64,000 bases of DNA, from assembly GCF_901764995.1 (NCBI RefSeq), contig NZ_CABFKI010000004.1, positions 124,001 through 188,000 on the forward strand. The letters run 5' to 3'. The notes beneath the pieces were generated by a model. The model made no database searches, was not told the DNA's origin, and worked only from the letters and a program-made list of their open reading frames with translations. Source of the DNA: Actinobacillus porcinus (GTDB lineage: Bacteria; Pseudomonadota; Gammaproteobacteria; Enterobacterales; Pasteurellaceae). This document shows positions 9,792 to 18,205 of the stretch, one piece after another (position 1 is the first letter of the stretch; each line of letters begins with the position of its first letter). The translations under genes were made by a program, and so were the position numbers.

Positions 9792-10969
9792 TATCTTCTC
9801 TCAAAAAGTTTTAATTTTCCTTTATTTCCAAATAATGAAATAAACATTAAAAATGTGGTCATTAAACCTGGGTAAGCATAAGTATCTGCTTTGATATTTA
9901 ACACGCTTAATAAAAATAAGGTAGATAAAATATATATCCAACTGCCATTAAACCAGTTATCCGCAATACGTTTAACAAAATAAGCCGTAAATAAAAAGCA
10001 AATTAAGATGTAACCCACACCACCATATAATGCTTGGCGAATAAACCCTGAATCTGAACCACCATAATAGCTCCAACCATTAGGTTGATAGTAAAGCCCA
10101 TCCCCCATAATTAACTGTTTTATTGCCGGCATAAATAAATGTTTATTCATCAAAGTATCTGTGGATGAACTTAAACTTTTACCATGAAATAAATTAATTA
10201 AAGGCTCAAGTGCATGTTCAACATAAGGATGTGTTGGATAAAAATAAGCTAATCCTAAGCATAATAAACCAAATGCTATCAGTGCCGAAATATAGCTAAA
10301 ACGGAAATAAACCAGAATACTTACTGTTGAAAAAATTAAAAATGTGCGCCCTGAAATCAAGCCAATACAAAGCAGTAAAAATAAAAATACGCCATTTAAT
10401 GCTTTATCTTTTTTATGTGCTGCTAACAGAAAATGTAATAGCATTAAATAGAAAGCACTTAATGGGAAAAAGGCAGATGAGGTTAAATTATAAAGGCGAT
10501 ATTCTTGTTCTGAACCAATAAAGCGCGGTAAATGTCCGCCCATTATTGAGTTCGTATTAAGTGCAAGTTCTACCGCAAAAGAAATCCCTAATAATGCCAA
10601 AAATCCTATTATGGCTTGAACAGCAATACCCATATTTAAATCTCGCAGTAATTGTGTTTTATTTTCTGTATTTAGATAACATACATTGTAAATCACAATC
10701 CCAAAACCAAACATAACCGCCGATTTAATATACATGCTGATCACTCCCCATTCTTTTGTTCCGTTAATTAGAATAGGGATAATCGAAAACACAATTAAAG
10801 CTAAACAAACCAGCAAGCTATCCACAGGAAGTACGAATTGTTTTTGTGCTTTTTGATACCATCGATAGCCAAACCACAACAAAGTCAAAACGCCTATTAG
10901 CATACTCATGCGTAGGATATGAAAAAACCAAGGATCATATAAATAAAATAAATTGACTAATGCAGACAT
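9791..10969 (-). CDS. Wzy-like polysaccharide polymerase (multi-pass membrane protein)
   Basis: Very hydrophobic 392-aa protein with about ten membrane spans, beginning near residues 15-35 and continuing to the C-terminus. A long polar loop at about residues 255-305 includes the GDGLYYQPNGWSYY and GGSDSGFIRQALYGG segments. That single large periplasmic loop with an SDSG-type motif is what O-antigen and capsule polymerases of the Wzy/EpsG type show. It lies between a flippase/GT25 pair and two GT2 genes with one-base overlaps on both sides. Wzy proteins diverge strongly, so an O-antigen ligase-like role is the main alternative. Confidence 0.75.
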   Translation of the reverse strand: MSALVNLFYLYDPWFFHILRMSMLIGVLTLLWFGYRWYQKAQKQFVLPVDSLLVCLALIVFSIIPILINGTKEWGVISMYIKSAVMFGFGIVIYNVCYLNTENKTQLLRDLNMGIAVQAIIGFLALLGISFAVELALNTNSIMGGHLPRFIGSEQEYRLYNLTSSAFFPLSAFYLMLLHFLLAAHKKDKALNGVFLFLLLCIGLISGRTFLIFSTVSILVYFRFSYISALIAFGLLCLGLAYFYPTHPYVEHALEPLINLFHGKSLSSSTDTLMNKHLFMPAIKQLIMGDGLYYQPNGWSYYGGSDSGFIRQALYGGVGYILICFLFTAYFVKRIADNWFNGSWIYILSTLFLLSVLNIKADTYAYPGLMTTFLMFISLFGNKGKLKLFERR

Positions 10970-11730
10970 TATAAATTTCTCTTAATTGCCAATATTTTTT
11001 TCAGTGGAAATTTCAATAATTTTTTGAACATATTATTATTCAATGAGCCGCGAATAGCTTCTAAATTACTGGTTAAGCTTGGATTTTCAATTGCCATTAA
11101 AGGACGAACAACCACAGTATCTAACTGCCATTTCTGTTCAAAAGAAATAAAATCATCCGCAAGCCAATAAATATTTTTTTCAGCTAAAAACTTTCTACAG
11201 GCTGATTTTTTAATTAAATACGCCACTGTACCGGCAAAATAATTTCGGTAAGGATAGGCATAGCCGTATTTTGTGTTAGCGAGTTTCTTTTGAGCAAATT
11301 TAAAAGTGGTTGGATAATTAATAAATAACTCTTTATCGTCAAAACTTAAAATTTTTGACTGTCCAACTAAAACAATATCTGCATTGAGTTTTTCATTTAA
11401 AAGTGCGGTTAAATTTTCATTAAAATCTTCAGCAAAAAGGACATCATCTTCACAGATCAATGCATACTCATTTTCAGCAATACGTTGATCATCAACAATT
11501 TTCTGATAAACCGCTAGGTGACTTAAAGTACAACCAATTTCCCCTTTTGTCACATTACGATGATAAGTTTGTTTAAAACGTTCAAAGTTGAATTTTTGCT
11601 GTAATTCGGATTCAGATAACACCATCGTATTAATGGCATTAAAAATCTCAAAATCCGCCGTATCCGGTTGAGAGAAAAATAGCTCACGGCGATACCTATC
11701 TTTCTCAAGAGAAATTAAATATTTTTTCAT
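10969..11730 (-). CDS. Family 25 glycosyltransferase (LPS galactosyltransferase type)
   Basis: Cytoplasmic 253-aa protein of the GT25 family (Lex2B/LgtB/LpsA type), which usually adds beta-linked galactose or glucose to LPS cores. Motifs in order: [11 protein letters not shown] near the start, the [16 protein letters not shown] signature at about residue 64, [12 protein letters not shown] as the metal-binding DxD equivalent at about 93, and WLADDF near 191. Its ATG overlaps the flippase stop as ATGA. An uptake core lies inside the gene near 11400. Confidence 0.85.
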   Translation of the reverse strand: MKKYLISLEKDRYRRELFFSQPDTADFEIFNAINTMVLSESELQQKFNFERFKQTYHRNVTKGEIGCTLSHLAVYQKIVDDQRIAENEYALICEDDVLFAEDFNENLTALLNEKLNADIVLVGQSKILSFDDKELFINYPTTFKFAQKKLANTKYGYAYPYRNYFAGTVAYLIKKSACRKFLAEKNIYWLADDFISFEQKWQLDTVVVRPLMAIENPSLTSNLEAIRGSLNNNMFKKLLKFPLKKILAIKRNL

Positions 11731-12926
11731 TTTTGCTCTATTTTCAAGTTTTTAATCGGATATTTAAAATAATACACAATCGAGATAGCTAAACGCGTTA
11801 GGCTTGCTCCCAAAAAGGCAAATGCCACGCCATAAAGTTGCTCTTCTCTTAACAGATAAAATAACACTACAAACACACCAATAGAAATTAATTGGCGGGT
11901 AAATAACAAAATTTGTTTGCCTTGAATTAACATATTTTGCGAAAGCAACCAAGACAATCCCGCAATAATTGAATTTAAAATAAACCAAATAAGAATAGGG
12001 GCAACTTCAATATATTTCGCGCTAAAGAAAAAACGGATAATAGGTTCTGCTAATAATGGGGTTAAAATAACAGCACCAACACTCATTAAGGCAATCACAG
12101 CTAATACTGATTTAATTCGATTTAAATTATTCAATAAACCTGAATAATAATAATCGGTTAGCATATTAATAAATTTAGTTAATAAGGCATCAAAGGCAAT
12201 ACAAACGGTATAAAGCCCTAAGTAATAATGGCCAATCCAAGCGACAATTAAGAATTTATCAATACTTGATGTGGTTGCACCAAATATTTGATAGAGATTT
12301 TGTTTACCCCATGTTTTTAAGAAAAAAGGGCGGTCTATTTTTTCAAGATGTTCATTTTCCTGCTTGAATTTTCTCTCAATTTTATAGAGATAATATAAAC
12401 AGGTCACACCTTGAATAAGACTAAATACAGTCAATAATTGAATCACTAATTCAAGGGGTTGCTCACCTAGTAATAAATAAGCCCCGCCATAAATCGCCAC
12501 TAATAATACCGGTTGTTGTAAGGTTAATGCGCGATAAATTTTTAATTTAGGATCAATTTTACTTTTTTCTAGGGTAATCGTAAGAATGGCTGTAAAAATC
12601 ACATTAATCACAAATAACCATTCAAATTTAGTAAAATCAAACAGCGCAATTGCTAATAATGCCACTATAATTGCGACCGCTAAAAAAGCCAGTAAATAAC
12701 GGCGCCAATGTAAATATTGTTTATGACGCATTGAAAGCGCGAGCGCAAAACCCGAGCCCCCTGTTGCAATGGTTACAACATAAGAAACCGTTGTAATAAA
12801 TAATTGATGCGTACCACGATCATCCACGGAAAGCATATGAGCAAGGACAAAGGAACTTACCATCGTAAGCCCCATACTTAAAATCGTGACCACAATAAGT
12901 GTGAATAAATGACGATTATTTTTCAT
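11727..12926 (-). CDS. Wzx-type polysaccharide flippase (MOP superfamily), LsgA-like
   Basis: Multi-pass inner-membrane protein of 399 aa with about 12 predicted spans, starting with a hydrophobic segment at residues 7-28. The charged stretch [14 protein letters not shown] and the central [22 protein letters not shown] segment are typical of polysaccharide exporters that flip undecaprenyl-linked units. The first gene of the H. influenzae lsg locus (lsgA) has this type. The start overlaps the upstream pyruvyl transferase gene by 11 bp, and the end overlaps the GT25 gene by 4 bp. Confidence 0.85.
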   Translation of the reverse strand: MKNNRHLFTLIVVTILSMGLTMVSSFVLAHMLSVDDRGTHQLFITTVSYVVTIATGGSGFALALSMRHKQYLHWRRYLLAFLAVAIIVALLAIALFDFTKFEWLFVINVIFTAILTITLEKSKIDPKLKIYRALTLQQPVLLVAIYGGAYLLLGEQPLELVIQLLTVFSLIQGVTCLYYLYKIERKFKQENEHLEKIDRPFFLKTWGKQNLYQIFGATTSSIDKFLIVAWIGHYYLGLYTVCIAFDALLTKFINMLTDYYYSGLLNNLNRIKSVLAVIALMSVGAVILTPLLAEPIIRFFFSAKYIEVAPILIWFILNSIIAGLSWLLSQNMLIQGKQILLFTRQLISIGVFVVLFYLLREEQLYGVAFAFLGASLTRLAISIVYYFKYPIKNLKIEQK

Positions 12927-13890
12927 CGGAATTATAAAGTCTCGTGTAATCTATTTCACTTGTCCATTGATGATAATAGCCTGAGTTTTTCCCATAGGAA
13001 TTATCACAAACTTGATTAGGTAACCCTAATAAACAAGAAAAAATATGCCCATGTAAACGACTAGTGATGACTTCATCATAACTCAGGAATATATCTTGAC
13101 AACGTGAAATAACCGCTAATGCATGTTGATACCAAAGATCATTAATTTTATTTTTTACAAAGCCTAACTTAAATTTATTCGCTAATTTAGAAAAACGACT
13201 ACACCATAATTCAAACTTAATATCACTTGGTAATAAAATATCTTCCCAGTCTTTTACATTATCTAAGTTAGGTAAGGTTGCTTGAATTTCTGCTTCAATA
13301 TGGCTTTTCTCAATATCTTTGCGTAAGAAATATAACGTACGTTGTGTATTTTTATGTTCTTTTGGTGGCAATTTACCATACAGTTGGTGCGCCATATCCG
13401 GTGAAAGATAAGTATATTGAGAAAAATGAGTTTTCATCATTTCAAAGGTTTTACGATCTCGTGAAAAGAGGTGTAAATCTTGATGTTGAGAAAATAATGA
13501 TGCCGATTTTTTCATTGCATCATCACAAGAATAATGCGCGGTTTGTGGTAATAAAATAATGCGATTATTTGGAAATGCCTGAACAATATCTTCACGCATT
13601 TTTTGAATCAGCGGATATAAATCTCCAAAATTACCACCACCGTGACATAAAATCGTAGTGTTTTTTCCAATATATTTTTTCGCTTCCTTTAAATCGAAGG
13701 CTTGCAATGCTCGGCGCAATTTAATTTGAATGTGGTAATCTTTAAAAAATTGCTCTGTTCCTGCATAAATTAATAAATCCCCTACGTTCAAATGTAGCGG
13801 ATAATCAAAATAAACCACATCATTTTTATCTAAAATAAGTTCATTAATAGCACTTAACTTTTGTTTTAATGAAACTAAAACTGAATTCAT
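12916..13890 (-). CDS. Polysaccharide pyruvyl transferase family protein
   Basis: Cytoplasmic 324-aa protein with the polysaccharide pyruvyl transferase domain (Pfam PF04230), members of which add pyruvate ketals to sugars from phosphoenolpyruvate. Visible signatures are FDYPLHLNVGDLLIY near residue 28, CHGGGNFGDLYP near 85, RIILLPQTAHYS, the FSRDRKTFE helix and SRLHGHIFSCLLGLP near 280. It is the first gene of the leftward glycan operon; the promoter should lie in the 154-bp gap to the divergent elyC-like gene. Some family members are phospho-glycan or other transferases, so pyruvylation is likely but not proven. Confidence 0.85.
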   Translation of the reverse strand: MNSVLVSLKQKLSAINELILDKNDVVYFDYPLHLNVGDLLIYAGTEQFFKDYHIQIKLRRALQAFDLKEAKKYIGKNTTILCHGGGNFGDLYPLIQKMREDIVQAFPNNRIILLPQTAHYSCDDAMKKSASLFSQHQDLHLFSRDRKTFEMMKTHFSQYTYLSPDMAHQLYGKLPPKEHKNTQRTLYFLRKDIEKSHIEAEIQATLPNLDNVKDWEDILLPSDIKFELWCSRFSKLANKFKLGFVKNKINDLWYQHALAVISRCQDIFLSYDEVITSRLHGHIFSCLLGLPNQVCDNSYGKNSGYYHQWTSEIDYTRLYNSDEK

Positions 13891-14044
13891 AACATTCCTA
13901 ATTAACTAAATTGGTTAGGGAGTTCCCTTATCAAAAAACCTGCGTATCATAGCACTTTGATTGCCCTTTTAACAGTTGTTTAAGCATTGAGTTCCTAGCA
14001 AATTTAAGGAATAATAAGCAAAAATTTTTTACTCTGGATTGCCT

Positions 14045-14791
14045 ATGTTTGAACTGACTAAAATCATCACCAATATCATTCTACCGCCCTTTGATGTCAT
14101 TCTGCTATTGATTCTTGCGTTTATTTTGTCGCTATTTCGTTTCAAAAAACTTGCATTTTTGACCGCGCTTTTGAGTGTCTGTATTTTGTATTTTTTCAGT
14201 ATTCCATACACCGCCGAAAAGCTCAGTGATAGCCTTGTTCAAGAAGACCATTTAACCGTGAATGATTATCGTCAAGCACAGGCGATTGTGGTGTTAGGCG
14301 GAGGATTGCGAGATAGCAAGGAGCTTTATAGCCCTATTACGGTACCGGGTTTGCCATTAGAACGCATGCGTTATGCCGCCTACTTGCACAAAGAAACGGA
14401 ATTGCCTATTTTGATTAGTGGCGCAAGCCCAAATGGAAACTCAGAAGCCAAGGTGATGGGGCAAGAGTTTTTTACCTTTTTTGGTATCAAACCTAAATGG
14501 TTAGAAGAAAAATCGACCAACACCAAAGAAAATGCGTTCTACACCAAAGAAATCTTGGAGCGAGAAGGTATTACGCGCATTATCTTAGTCACCCATCAAT
14601 GGCACATGCAACGCGCCAAAATGCTATTTGAACGACAAGGATTTACGGTTTATCCTGCCAGTGTCGGCTCAGGAAAAATCCCTGAAACCTACGGTTTAAA
14701 TTATATGCATTTCATCCCACAAGCCGGTGCGCTTAATGCCAATATGCAATTGCTAAAAGAATGGATTGGTTACTGGAAAGAGAAAATTTAG
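14045..14791 (+). CDS. ElyC/SanA/YdcF-family membrane protein (DUF218)
   Basis: Inner-membrane protein of 248 aa: two N-terminal hydrophobic segments (about 6-30 and 35-55) followed by a DUF218 domain with AIVVLGGGLRD, SGASPNGNSEA, the EEKSTNTKENA acidic motif and LVTHQWHMQRA. In E. coli ElyC this architecture is linked to cell-envelope and undecaprenyl-carrier homeostasis. I chose the ATG at 14045; a TTG six bases earlier is in frame. Its neighbours are the divergent glycan operon and the convergent dacB, so an envelope role fits. The exact substrate is unknown. Confidence 0.8.
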   Translation: MFELTKIITNIILPPFDVILLLILAFILSLFRFKKLAFLTALLSVCILYFFSIPYTAEKLSDSLVQEDHLTVNDYRQAQAIVVLGGGLRDSKELYSPITVPGLPLERMRYAAYLHKETELPILISGASPNGNSEAKVMGQEFFTFFGIKPKWLEEKSTNTKENAFYTKEILEREGITRIILVTHQWHMQRAKMLFERQGFTVYPASVGSGKIPETYGLNYMHFIPQAGALNANMQLLKEWIGYWKEKI

Positions 14792-14807
14792 GCATAATAA
14801 ACAAAAT

Positions 14808-14841
14808 GGTTGCTCATCAATACATTAAATAATGAGCAACC
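14808..14841. terminator. Hairpin between convergent elyC-like and dacB genes
   Basis: 10-bp perfect stem GGTTGCTCAT/ATGAGCAACC with a 14-nt loop, between two convergent stops. There is no good T-run on either side. Confidence 0.55.
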
Positions 14842-14860
14842 CTGTGACAAAATTACCTAT

Positions 14861-16297
14861 CTATTCTGCATATACCGCGTTATAGAGCTTATGTTCAAAA
14901 TTCACCAAAGGCGCACGCTTTGTCTTATTTTCCAATTCACCGGTAGAATAACCATTAATAAATTGGACAAATGCCACTTTCTCGCCACGTGCATTAATCA
15001 TAAAACCCGCCAAATTATAGACCCCTTTCAATGAACCTGTTTTGGCAATCACATTTTTGACTAAAGGGGATTGAATCAACCCGCCACGCCCGCTGATTGT
15101 ACCGTCAACCCCTGCAATCGGGAATGTTTCCATTAAATGTAATGTGCTTTCATTCTTCGCAATATATTCCAACGCTTGTAACATGGTATTCGGATCAATC
15201 AGATTATGGCGCGACAATCCCGAACCATCGGCAACAATCGTATGCCCAAACTGAATCCCTGCTTTGGTGGACAATACTCTTTTCAATGCCATTGCCCCGA
15301 GCTGAAAAGAAGTCGGGCGTTTATAGGTATGGTACGCCACCGTACGAAATAAACTATCCGCAATCTGGTTATCGGATTTTTTCATCATTTTTTTTAATAA
15401 ATCAGGTAATGGCTTAGAAAAATGCTGTGCCAGTATTTTTCCTGTTTGGGGTTGATGTGGTACTTGAACTTGTCCGTTAAATTCAATCCCCAGTTGTTTG
15501 AGTTGACGTTGAATAATCGCTGCAGCGTAAGCATCGGGATCTTGCACCGCAAAACTTAAACCAAAGGGCTTGCTCTGACGCGCAATACAACCCTTAATCT
15601 GATAGCGATTATTATCATGCACAACCGCATCCAACTGGCAATAAGGCGCATCTTCATTGCTCACCACTTTGACCTGACCAAATACTTGGATTGGATATTG
15701 TGACGGCACATTAAATTTAACATTCTCCCCCACGGATTGATTCGCATCTAAATTCACTGAAAAACAGTTGTTATCAATATTGGCTGCCGCAGGAGGGGAA
15801 TTAAAGCACATCGTCAGATCATTCCAAATCCAGCCAATACCACGATCGTGGCTTGCAAAAACAGAAGTATCTAGAATTAAATTTCCCTTAATTTTGTTTA
15901 CGCCTTGTTGCTTAACTTTCGCCAATAATTGATAAAGTTGACCACTGGTTAAATCAGGATCCCCTGTAAATTTTACAATTAAATCCCCATTTAGCTCGGA
16001 GTTCTGCAAATTGCCATTCGTTAATACCGTTGTTTCAAATTTAAATTGATCGCCTAATACTAATTTTGATGCCAACGCGGTAAATACTTTTTGGGTACTC
16101 GCCGGTAACATAAAGGTAGACGCGTTGTAATCTGCAATGACTTGATTGGTATTGAGATTTTTGGCAACAAACCCAAGGCTGGCACCTTGTGGTAAACCCT
16201 GACTAAAACCTTGAACATCCACTTGTGCAAAACCGGTTGCGCTAAGTAAAAGTGAAGAAAGAATAAGTTTTCGAGAAAATGCTGTTGTATTTAACAT
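14861..16297 (-). CDS. dacB: D-alanyl-D-alanine carboxypeptidase/endopeptidase PBP4
   Basis: Periplasmic class C penicillin-binding protein of 478 aa that trims pentapeptides and cuts peptide cross-links. A signal peptide ends near GFAQV (residue 25). The active-site motifs are all present: STQK (S67, K70), SDN at about residue 305 and KTG at about 418, with the family's inserted domain between the first two. It is divergent from greA, as in E. coli. An uptake core and a 9-T run lie in the 169-bp gap upstream. Confidence 0.96.
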   Translation of the reverse strand: MLNTTAFSRKLILSSLLLSATGFAQVDVQGFSQGLPQGASLGFVAKNLNTNQVIADYNASTFMLPASTQKVFTALASKLVLGDQFKFETTVLTNGNLQNSELNGDLIVKFTGDPDLTSGQLYQLLAKVKQQGVNKIKGNLILDTSVFASHDRGIGWIWNDLTMCFNSPPAAANIDNNCFSVNLDANQSVGENVKFNVPSQYPIQVFGQVKVVSNEDAPYCQLDAVVHDNNRYQIKGCIARQSKPFGLSFAVQDPDAYAAAIIQRQLKQLGIEFNGQVQVPHQPQTGKILAQHFSKPLPDLLKKMMKKSDNQIADSLFRTVAYHTYKRPTSFQLGAMALKRVLSTKAGIQFGHTIVADGSGLSRHNLIDPNTMLQALEYIAKNESTLHLMETFPIAGVDGTISGRGGLIQSPLVKNVIAKTGSLKGVYNLAGFMINARGEKVAFVQFINGYSTGELENKTKRAPLVNFEHKLYNAVYAE

Positions 16298-16466
16298 AGT
16301 AAAAGTGCGGTTAGTTATTGCTATTTTTTTTTAGACGAACAATAATAGACCGCGATTCCCTTAGAGTAAATTTATTTTTGCTCATAATCTCAATTTTTTA
16401 TCTATGCTGCGACATCACAATGTGATGCCGTGGTTTTGTTTTTACTTAATAAAAGAGAAAACGAAA

Positions 16467-16943
16467 ATGAAACAAATTCCAATGACTGTTCGCGGTGCTG
16501 AACTCTTACGCGAAGAACTTGATTTTTTAAAAAACACACGCCGTCCTGAAATCATCAAAGCGATTGCAGAAGCGCGTGAACATGGTGACTTAAAAGAAAA
16601 TGCGGAATATCACGCTGCACGCGAACAACAAGGCTTCTGCGAAGGTCGTATTCAAGAAATCGAAGGCAAATTATCCAATTGCCAAGTGATTGATGTAACT
16701 AAAATACCGAATAACGGTAAGGTTATTTTTGGCGCAACCGTTGTACTACTCAACGTAAATACAGACGATGAAGTGACCTATAAAATCGTAGGCGATGATG
16801 AAGCGGATATTAAATCAGGCTTAATTTCTGTGAATTCACCTATTGCACGCGGCTTAGTCGGCAAAGAAGTAGATGATACGGTAAATATCGTCACCCCCGG
16901 TGGCACCGTTGAGTTTGAGATTGTGGAAGTGAATTATATTTAA
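16467..16943 (+). CDS. greA: Transcription elongation factor GreA
   Basis: Cytoplasmic factor that enters the RNA polymerase secondary channel and stimulates cleavage of backtracked transcripts. The frame is open from 16404, but the family start is the ATG at 16467 ([18 protein letters not shown]), giving the canonical 158 aa. The N-terminal coiled coil (about residues 12-75) carries the acidic tip [14 protein letters not shown]; the C-terminal domain is FKBP-like. A strong terminator follows. dacB is divergent upstream. Confidence 0.96.
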   Translation: MKQIPMTVRGAELLREELDFLKNTRRPEIIKAIAEAREHGDLKENAEYHAAREQQGFCEGRIQEIEGKLSNCQVIDVTKIPNNGKVIFGATVVLLNVNTDDEVTYKIVGDDEADIKSGLISVNSPIARGLVGKEVDDTVNIVTPGGTVEFEIVEVNYI

Positions 16944-16958
16944 TCAAATTCAGCTTCA

Positions 16959-16991
16959 AAAGCCTTAACTCACTAATGTTAAGGCTTTTTT
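16959..16991 (+). terminator. greA terminator
   Basis: Stem AAAGCCTTAAC/GTTAAGGCTTT, 8-nt loop, then a run of T. It starts about 16 bp after the greA stop. Confidence 0.9.
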
Positions 16992-16993
16992 AC

Positions 16994-17022
16994 TTGGTAT
17001 TTTAAAAAATATTTGTTAAACT
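16994..17022 (+). promoter_or_regulatory. Probable ssrA promoter
   Basis: TTGGTA, a 17-nt AT-rich spacer, then TAAACT, ending 12 bp before the mature tmRNA 5' end. A Hin-type uptake core (ACCGCACTT) sits between the -10 and the start. Confidence 0.6.
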
Positions 17023-17034
17023 GACCGCACTTTT

Positions 17035-17401
17035 GGGGCTGATTCTGGATTCGACGGGATTAGCGAAGCCCAAGGTGCACGTCGAGGTGCGGTAGGCCTC
17101 GTAAATAAACCGCAAAAAAATAGTCGCAAATGACGAACAATTCGCTTTAGCAGCTTAATAACCTGCTCTTAGCCTTCGCTCCCTAGCTTCCGCTCGTAAG
17201 ACGGGGATAAAGCGGAGTCAAACCCAAACGAGACCGTGTGGACGCTTCGGCTTGGAGATCGAAACACTAAATTGAATCAAGCTAGCTTATCGCTTGCGTG
17301 TCTGTCCGCTGGTGATAAGTGAAATTAAAGACGAGACTAAACGTGTAGTACTGAAGGTAGAGTAATTTCGGACGGGGGTTCAACTCCCCCCAGCTCCACC
17401 A
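17035..17401 (+). ncRNA. ssrA: Transfer-messenger RNA (tmRNA)
   Basis: Rescues stalled ribosomes by trans-translation with SmpB. The 5' end GGGGCTGATTCTGGATTCGA pairs with the 3' end, which runs through the T-arm-like GGTTCAACTCC to CAGCTCCACCA, giving the tRNA-like domain of about 367 nt. The tag reading frame is at 17126-17158 (GCA to TAA) and encodes ANDEQFALAA, a small variant of the ANDENYALAA and ANDEQYALAA tags of relatives. The 3' end is followed at once by remains of integrated elements, ssrA being a common integration target. Confidence 0.97.
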
Positions 17402-17522
17402 CCCAAACTAATAACATGGTATCACAAAGCGTCAAAATTATTGATAATAAAAGAATTTTTTATAATTTGATGTATCACAAAGTATCAGGCATACTCATAA
17501 AAAGTCAATTTTTTTGTAGTAA

Positions 17523-17567
17523 TTTTTGTAGTAAGATTTAGAAGATTAAAAAACCTTACTACAAAAA
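17523..17567. repeat. Inverted repeat TTTTTGTAGTAAG
   Basis: 13-bp arms at 17523-17535 and 17555-17567 separated by 19 bp. Another GTAGTAA lies just before, at 17516-17522, so three sites are clustered. This looks like an operator or integrase-binding region, or a hairpin; there is no T-run for termination on the + strand. Confidence 0.7.
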
Positions 17568-17639
17568 ATAATTGCTGTTTTTTGTATTATTACACTTCAA
17601 ACGTGCGTAATCCTTGATTTATAAGGGTTTACAGCCAAT

Positions 17640-17721
17640 AAACGTTCCGAAATTATTATTAATAATTTTGATTATTTAAGTCTTATTTATCAATATTTTA
17701 AAAAATAGTTTCGGAACGTTT
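17640..17721. repeat. Long-range inverted repeat AAACGTTCCGAAA
   Basis: 13-bp perfect arms at 17640-17652 and 17709-17721 with an AT-rich 56-bp centre. The right arm runs into T6. Function unknown; it could be a large-loop terminator or the ends of a small lost element. Confidence 0.7.
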
Positions 17722-17794
17722 TTTAGTATGTAAAAGGGTCAAGTAAACAAAGAAAAAAGCCTTCTCATAGAAACTTTTCCCATCATCACACCTG

Positions 17795-18142
17795 AACCAT
17801 TCCCACTTCTCTCATATAGTTATAAATACGCCCAATCATAATATCTTAGAACGATTTGCCGATGTCGTCTTTTGTCATTGGTGCGGTCATATTGATGTGT
17901 CGGATAGTGGCATTGATACGGAAAGCGATGAAGATTACCGCAAACGCATTTTACTTGCCCCCGAAGCCTTTACGACTTGTGGGTCGATTGCGGCTTATGA
18001 ATATCATATCGGAATGCATTTAGCCATGGAACATTATCGTCATAAAACACAACATTGGCAATTTCGATTGGCTGTGATTTTAAGTGCGGTGATTTTTTTA
18101 GTGGTTTTGCCTGTGATATTTTTTCTGCGAATGAGTGAATAA
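17795..18142 (+). pseudogene. Baseplate protein J-like phage remnant fused to a short membrane tail
   Basis: The frame is open from 17795, with a GTG start possible at 17897. The stretch from DSGIDTESDEDYRKRI to APEAFTTCGSIAAYEYH (about codons 3-36 after the GTG) matches the gpJ baseplate assembly proteins of P2/HP1-like phages, which carry an acidic DEDYR motif followed by LAPEAF and AAYEYH. Only about 40 residues of a protein normally near 300 remain. The frame then continues into a basic segment and one hydrophobic span (about 60-78) ending in FFLRMSE. Whether the composite is expressed is unknown. An uptake core lies in the tail part. Confidence 0.65.
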
Positions 18143-18160
18143 GTTTTCTCACAAAAATAA

Positions 18161-18194
18161 AAGCCCAAGATATGGTGAATATCTTGGGCTTTTT
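18161..18194. terminator. Bidirectional terminator before ppc
   Basis: Stem AAGCCCAAGATAT/ATATCTTGGGCTT with T-runs on both sides. It serves ppc on the minus strand and the phage remnant on the plus strand. Confidence 0.85.
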
Positions 18195-18205
18195 GATCAG
18201 CTCAA

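Larger units (their letters stand above)
17402..17794. other. Non-coding scar downstream of ssrA
   Basis: Almost 400 bp of AT-rich sequence without a credible gene. It holds two direct copies of TATCACAAAG (17419 and 17473), a GTAGTAA repeat cluster and two long inverted repeats listed separately. No second copy of the tmRNA 3' end is seen before ppc. The position against ssrA and the phage fragment that follows suggest the residue of an excised or decayed integrative element. Confidence 0.6.

Noticed and set aside
16324-16332. T9 run between dacB and greA as a phase-variation switch
   Set aside because: It lies in a divergent intergenic region of housekeeping genes with no spacing relation to a defined promoter; likely chance AT richness.
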